DNA from: Bromus sterilis
Taxonomy: Eukaryota; Streptophyta; Magnoliopsida; Poales; Poaceae
Direction of reading: 5' to 3'
Assembly: GCA_950022295.1 (NCBI GenBank)
Contig: OX465600.1
Coordinates: 30,293,282 to 30,357,281 of the forward strand
Length of the DNA: 64,000 nt
Part shown: positions 57,386 through 64,000 of the stretch, piece by piece
Layout of the letters: each line of letters starts with the position of its first letter
Numbering within the stretch: position 1 is the first letter of the stretch
Made by a program: the position numbers and the translations under genes
Notes under the pieces: model-generated
What the model saw: only the letters and a program-made list of their open reading frames with translations
Told to the model about the DNA's origin: nothing
Database searches by the model: none

Positions 57386-60289
57386 TGATTAGATGCATGT
57401 TTAGGTCTAGATCATATGTGTGATATGAGGCATTGATTTTCTTGTTGCTTCCCTGTCATGTGATCTTTTTCTATGCTTGATGGCAAGTTGAGATTTTGCT
57501 ACAAGGATTGAGTTTTCCATCGATCCCTCTATGCTGCTTTCAGTATGCTGGTTGCCTTGATCATGGTCTACATCAAACTCTTTGGATCTCATCTTAATCT
57601 CGCAATAGAAGATTTAACATGGAGGGGCTTGTGGATTTTATGAACTCAAATCCACACGGGGGTCACGCGTTGAACGAAGTTTGGCTTGTGGCATTAGTTG
57701 CTGCACGCACCCCGAATGTTAAACTAGCAACAAAAGAAGTATCGTGTTTTGTTTTATCTAGGGTTTCTCGTCTGCCTTGCAAACCTGCTTAATAACCACG
57801 ATAAAACTTGCAACAACCCGTGTAGATAGCGATCTAACTCGTTTTTGCAGAGTATGCATGTGATGTGGTATAGCCTTCAAGATTTGCAATGTGTTTATAT
57901 GAGATGCTGTATGTTATGTAATATTTATTCGCGACCTGCGTGTCGTGGTACGGCATGATGACTGGAGTCATATGATTGTCACTTAATTATGGCCTGCGTG
58001 CCAGAACTGTTTATTAGCTCGAGGCAAAGCAATAGATAGATGCAAGGTGATGATCTACGATGCGGAGGTGGACCCCGACGCACATGCCGGAAGCCGTGGT
58101 GATGGTCCCGGCGCCAAGGACATAGTTGGTGGACATGGTGACTTCTACCACGACGACGTGAAGACAACGAAGACTTCACGAAGCAAAAGACTATACTATA
58201 TCACATCATTTTATGAACTGCCTGTGATGTTTATCCCTTTGATACACCCTTGTTTGATGCGCGGTAGTCGTATTTTATTAGGGTGATCTCTCGCAAAATA
58301 ATATCAAGTTGATAGTGTTCTTCCAACTGTTTCACCGTCTATACAATGTTTCACACCGGAGCAGGTCATGTCACATGGGTGCACACTGTGTGACGCATAA
58401 AAGGCAGGTGTGTTAAAAGAACACACAGCACATTACACTTGGTTGTCTTGACGGTTTGGATAAAAGTTTGCTACCGGAACACGCCCATCAAAAGATGAAC
58501 AAGAATCACATGTGTTGTGATTGGCAAGTTGGCCTACCGGTCCAGTCTAAGTCATCAGTGATGTCACATCAATGGCGGACGATTGGGTTGGATCTTGAAT
58601 CACTCCAGCATCAATTATGAGAGATATTGATCTGAGTGGGAGCGCACTTAGTAATTAAATTGATTAATCACAAGTGCAACTTAATTATGAACAAAGTCTT
58701 AGTATTTGCATTATCGTTGTAGAATAATGGCTCGCGTTACCACCTTCCCAATTGATTTTGATTAACCGTATTATCTGGTAAAAACTTTACGATTGGTACC
58801 GTATTGTGAGGACTATCCTCAATAGTGCCGAGAAGGACCAGGTCCTATCGCAAATTTTTGATGCTCTCCCGCTGATGCTATGGATGATGTGACTTACGTC
58901 CATAATCCAAAATGCTAGAATTCCACCACAGCTAAGTGCATTGTCTTCACCACCATGAAACCCGAACTTCGAAAAGTTTGGGATAGTTCTGTTATATTCA
59001 TGGAACTGAAATATAACAGAAGTGGTAAGATAATTAATGTTGGATATAAGATATCTAGTACAATGTATGATTGTAAGCATTAGTGAAAATATTCACTGTT
59101 CTCTTAACGAAACTGATAAGTGTGGGATCCAGAAGAACACTGATCATATGATGATGAGGATTAAGGGAAAGGAAGTTCCATAGGGTGTTAGTAAGACTTA
59201 CATGCCGGAAAGTCCATGGCCTGCGCCACCCTTGATCATGTGTGATCTTCTGTGAGTAGGAGTGACATTGGAAATAGAACTATGATACTTATAAAGGCAA
59301 AACGAAAGAAGACTGGAATATCCAGCTCGGAAATGAAAGTCATACGGAGTTATAGATGAATTCATTGCTGGTCAAGAGATGTAATTCTTGGGAATCATGA
59401 TTAAGCAGTTAATTGTGGATTCTGTATATTGTGATTAAACTTTTGATCACCGGAATATCACATCGATTGCATATTGTTGCAACTCGATGCAAGAAATACT
59501 ATGGCCTTTATGACTAGCTAATGATGAGTTTTTGACACGCTCGGGAACACGGTAAAAGGTTTACTATACCTTGTGTTGACTCTATGATTATCTTCATAAT
59601 TCATTTTAGAGTTGAGTAAATTGTTACTACACTTTAGCCTTGTTGCAAAACATCATTTTGAATCATGTTTGTTGAGTTGTTCAAAGCTATGAATAACGTA
59701 AAGGCCATACTTCCATTATGAATAGGTTGTATGTTATGAATCTTGATAATAATACTAAACATCCATAACACTGACGCTAAACGTCGCAAGACTGACAGAA
59801 ATACCACATAGATGTGGCACTGCCGTTTATCACAAGTGACATAACATGCATGAAGAATTTCCATAAGTGATGGACTTTCGAGTCATATGATTAGGAATCA
59901 CTTGATGCTTGCGATCTTTGTCTCGAAGTAATGTGACTAAAACACCGTTGATAGGCCATACATGAACGGGCAACTAAACCATTGGTAATCATACATGATT
60001 ATGTGTGTAGTCAAATAAGTGTAGTTGTGTGCAGTGGATTCCCTATCTTCACTCATGAGTTGAAGTAGATATGTGGATATCTGTTCAATATAGACATACG
60101 TGTGAAATCTTTGAAATGTTCAAGGAATTTTAGAGTGAAATAGAAATTCATTGTAACAAGAAAATAAAACTTCTGCAAATTAGATTGCAGAAAGTAATAT
60201 TTGAGTTACAAGTTTAGCGAACGTCTGATGAGTTGTGAAGAAGTGTCATAACTTGCGTCTCCCGGAACATCACTATGAGTAAAATGTTC
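57386..60289 (+). mobile_element. Copia internal domain, gag/leader half, no intact frame
   Basis: Leader and gag-position sequence with stops in every frame. A short coding-like piece at 58047-58190 ('GDGPGAKDIVGGHGD') may be a gag remnant or foreign sequence. Nothing else can be supported. Confidence 0.6.
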
Positions 60290-62411
60290 GAGAGATGTAA
60301 TCAAGCCATGTATGACACGGTAAGATCAAATATGACGTTTATCAATTTGCCATTATACTTATTAAAGTTATGCGTTAGAGACTACAGCTTTTACACTGAA
60401 AAGAGCACCATCAAATCTGTTGAAATGACACCATATTAGATATGATATGGAAATGATAAAACCATATTGTCTTTTCTTAAAATTTGGGTGTATGAGACAT
60501 ATGTTTGACATACTCAAAACACCAAATCAGATAAGTGCTACTTTGTGAAGATTATTCCAAAAGGTTTGATATTCCTCTATCACTACACAAAAGCAAAACT
60601 GTTTGCTGTTAAGAACAATGTGTTTTGAAGAAAATGGTTTCTTGCAAAATAGTGAGTGGGAGGACAGTGCAACTTGTTAAAGATTGTTAAATCTTCAAAT
60701 AAGTGCGCAACTGAACCACACAGGTTAGACAAAACTCGTACAAACATTCATGATATGTAAAACGAGATATTGTTGTTCGACAATGATAAACCTGTGATAT
60801 ACAAAGAAGCGTTGATGGGCCCTGACTCCGGGATTTGGCTAAATGCCAAATAAATCCGAGATAGTATCCATGGAAGTAAGTCAAGTTTGAAACTTGGTAG
60901 ACCCTCTGAAAGACTAAAAGTCTGAAGAATATATATATATGGATCTATAATTGATTCGGATGAATTTTTTTTATCCATGAATCTCAACTTGTTGGAAAAT
61001 GTTTTTTTAGCAAGTTCAAAGGTTGACTACGGCGAAATAGTTTCAACCGTAGAGATGCTTTAGTCAGTTTGGGTTATATTAGCAATTACTACATATCTCA
61101 TTTATAGGATATGTAGAATGAACGTCAAAACAAAGCTCCTACACGGAAATATAACAAAGGACGTATATGTGATACGACCGGAATTTTTTGTCGATTCAAA
61201 GGATGCTAAAATAGATGCAAGCCTTGGATGTCCAGTGATGGACTGAAGCTGGCATAATGGAGTTGGAATTTTCGTTGTGATGAAATTGCCAAAAGAGTTT
61301 GTTTTCATCAGGAATAACGGAGATGCTTGAATATTCAAGAAAGTAAGTGGGAGCTGAATGATGTTTCTAAAACCTTATGTACATGACATATTGTTGATTA
61401 GAAATGATATAAATTTCTTGACACGAATAAGGACTTCATTGGAAATAGTTTTCAGTTGAAGAACTTGGGCTAATATAGCATTTGTATTGAGCACAGTGAT
61501 CTATGCAGATAGTAAGTGCTTGATCATGCTAAAGCCAACGTTACATGTTGACATGATACTAAAGTAGTTTAGTATGAAAAACGCCAGGAAGGATGTTCTT
61601 GCCGAGGTCACGGTGAAAAGTTGATTGCGGAAATCGGTGTTCATGCACATAGATAAGCAAAAACATGTGAATTGAATTCCACTCACCCGTGTGTTTGGAT
61701 TAATCATGTACACCATAATATGTAAAACGACCAGATATGTCCAGTGCTCCAAAAGGTTGTGAGCAAGATACCAAAGTGATCAATATGTTGATCATTGGAC
61801 AAACAGTGAAAAGTTAAACTTATGATAGATAAGATATGTTCTCGGAAGATGGAGATAATGAGGAGCTCGTTGTAACAAGTTACATCAGCTGAATTTTGAT
61901 GTAAACAGTTACACCAATTCAGTCTTCATACTTACTCCGACCGATTTTTGATTTTAATTGGGATTATGTGTTTCACACATTAGGGTGACACAGTATGGAG
62001 GAACTGTGTTAAGTTAGATACTGTGGCGAATTCTATAATAGAGGCTAAGTATATTGTTGCTTAAAGAAGTAACAAGGGAGGGTATTTTGAATCATCAGTT
62101 CATTTATGAACATGGTATGGTTTCCTAGATGCTTGAAGCTCATGGAACATTGACGAATGATTTCATGACTTATTCTAAAGGAACCAAGGTCCTGCCAAAT
62201 GATTCAAACATATACAAAGCTAAACTGATAAAATTAGTGAATTTTATGATAGCGTGAAAACGCGAAGATATGCAAGATACAAACGGGTCTGAAACGTCAG
62301 ATCCGATGATGAAGTCTATACCACAAATGAAGCATGTATTACACCGGTATGCCATAGGTGTAAAGTGCTCAAGCACTGATAATATTATTGACTCTAGTGC
62401 AAGTGGGAGAC
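60290..62411 (+). pseudogene. Copia pol remnant (integrase end, reverse transcriptase, RNase H)
   Basis: Colinear fragments of Copia pol in shifting frames: 'INLPLYLLKLCVRDYSFYTE' and 'KSVEMTPY' (integrase C-terminus, about 60340-60440); 'MNVKTKLLHGNITKDVYVIR' (61120; family form is MDVKTAFLNG-like); 'YVHDILLIRND' (about 61380, the YVDD box with H for the first D); then 'IFVVMKLPKEFVFIRNNGDA' and 'FSMKNARKDVL', and an RNase H tail with 'TEAKYI'. The INT-RT-RH order proves Copia. Dozens of stops and the lost catalytic Asp mean it cannot act on its own. Confidence 0.85.
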
Positions 62412-64000
62412 TGTTGGAAATATGCCCTAGAGGCAATAATAAAATGTTATTATATATATTTCCACGTTCGTAATTAATGTTTATATTTTTGTGCTATAAT
62501 TGCAATGACCCTGACTATGAGATTCAGAAGAAAACTCACTTGCATGTGTGGAAATGTAAACACCAAGAGTTCCTGGTTTAGCCTCTAAGACCAGCTCATG
62601 TGCTAACTGATGATTACGTTTTCTTAATCATGGACATTGTTCTTGTAACAAGGATGTCAGTAGCAATGGGAACATATTGTTAGCAGAACAATGATGTTGA
62701 ACCGACCCCAGTATTGAATGATATACTTAGAGATCACATCGTAACAACGTTATAAGTCATATCATGAAATGTTATCATATACGTAATTCCTTAGACCATG
62801 AGAGTATCGAGTTACTTCACACAGGAAGACATGCTTTGGTTCTTAGATGAATCCTCCCGTAAATGGGAAGTAGTAAAATAAGTTCTGGGTATGTTAGATG
62901 GTGTGGCTAGTGACTGTGATAGTTCAAGAATGGGATCTGCTCCTTCACGATGAAGAGATATTGACTTTGGGCCCACTCGGTATGACGGTATCCATTATAG
63001 TCTGGCCAGACGCATTGTGATTCAGCCACGGGGATACCGGAATATGATAACGAGAAAATGGACAAACGAGCAAAGAGGATAACGAGTGGCTTGTGTTCAA
63101 GATGTTGTTACACATGGGTGCCAAACTTCTCTCCTCTAACTTTTTCATATATCACGAAGCAAAGGGAATGGTACATGAAATAAACATAATGGTTCACTCG
63201 AAGTTTCTTCGTGTATGTGTGGGAGTCAACATGGGTGTCCATGGCTCCGCTGTTGATTATTGGCTATTGACAAAAGGCTGTTGACCTATGTCCAGAAGAT
63301 GTTCTGAGTCATGTCCACATTATACCGAACCTATTGGGTCACATACTTAACGAGCAGTAGTCTGTTAGAATGCTGGAATGGTAGAAGGTCTAGTGGAAGC
63401 AAAGAAGAATAGTTCATACGGGTACCGGAAGTAGTTTCAGAGATTTATGGAATTGTTCATAAGGGCACCAGAAGTAGTTCTGGGTATTTAAGGATATGTC
63501 CGGATCACTCTGGAGTAGTCCCAGGTGGTTCCGAATCATATGAGACTGGTACTGGGGAAGTCCTGGATCAACCGGAATAGTTTCTAGATAATCGCTGGGC
63601 GTCCTGACAACCTTCGCGGTCATCGGGTGGCTTAAACTGTAACTCGGATGGTCTTGGAAACTATCCGGATGGCTCCGGAACGTCCGAGAACGGTCCCGGA
63701 AGGTCCTGGAAGTGCTCCAGAAGTGTCCGGAATGTCCCAAAACGGTCCCGATATGTCCCGGAAGGTCCTGGAAGCTTCTAGAAGGTCATGGAAGGTTCCG
63801 GAAGGTTCCGGGCAGTACCACCCACTCCCCTGCGCCCCTAGCCTTGGGGGGCAAGCCACCTAGGCTTCCCAAGTCCGCCATGGGGTGGGGGGGCGCCATA
63901 AGGGAGCAATCCTTCTCCAAGTAGGATTGCAATCCACTTTGGAGTAGGATTCCTCGGTGGGAAGGACTCCCTTTGGGAGTAGGAGTCCCATAGGAACTCC
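62412..64000 (+). mobile_element. Copia LTR, second copy, runs off the window
   Basis: It begins TGTTGGAAATATGCCC after the polypurine tract and matches 55215-56800 throughout. By eye I count about 35 substitutions over roughly 1.58 kb. It also has an extra 10-bp unit (ggaaggttcc) near 63795. It is the 3' LTR of the element whose 5' LTR is 55215-57366; its own last about 560 bp lie outside the window. Confidence 0.9.

Overview
This is a window of plant nuclear DNA from a large grass genome, almost certainly Triticeae (wheat, Aegilops, rye or barley type). The evidence is the repeat content: Stowaway MITEs with CTCCCTCCGT termini and TA target duplications, Tourist/Harbinger MITEs with TTA/TAA duplications, CACTA transposons with TNP2-type transposases, Angela/BARE-like Copia elements with an initiator-Met primer site, and Gypsy LTRs. 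Genes carry GT-AG introns. I see no bacterial features, rRNA or CRISPR.

Layout. Positions 1-22 kb are gene-bearing, with small insertions. The 5' part of an EMC8/9 (UPF0172) gene runs off the left edge on the minus strand (exons 1060-1428 and 908-967). A 3-exon minus-strand gene (20582-17585) encodes a protein with a ribosome-inactivating-protein-like (RIP) domain. Between them lie a nested pair of Tourist MITEs (3639-4207), a LINE ORF1 remnant (5072-6360), a poorly understood stretch with candidate exons (6.8-14 kb), a 652-bp Harbinger-like element (12776-13427), and a LINE whose 5' part is inverted, as expected from twin priming (14047-15664). Several Stowaway elements are scattered here.

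From 22.1 kb to the right edge nearly everything is transposon. A LINE 3' end (22117-22588) abuts CACTA sequence that begins at 22590 with a clear terminus. This block holds a minus-strand pseudogene for the second CACTA protein, with an Ulp1/C48-like C-terminus (23156-27105). It also holds an intact single-exon AP2/ERF-domain gene on the plus strand (30190-30777), 338-bp direct repeats, and a broken TNP2 transposase (31573-34127). A minus-strand LTR element (34178-36467) cuts into the TNP2 end. It is in turn cut by a Gypsy element with a tRNA-Lys primer site (36468-40.6 kb), whose gag is split by a 1.68-kb solo LTR. A second CACTA (40.6-45618) has a transposase broken by only one frameshift and one stop. 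From 45619 to 64000 lie Copia (Angela-like) LTRs and decayed internal domains in both orientations, with a Gypsy-type LTR block between them. At the right is a tandem arrangement: internal 3' end, LTR, full internal domain, LTR. The last two LTRs differ at only about 2% of sites, yet the enclosed pol is full of stops.

The strongest intact host coding candidates are EMC8/9 (partial), the RIP-like gene and the AP2/ERF gene. I found no convincing multi-gene novel system. The most informative observations are structural: the twin-primed LINE, the AP2 gene inside CACTA sequence, the tRNA-like stretch inside a CACTA, the shared-LTR Copia tandem, and a repeat shared by introns of the two host genes.
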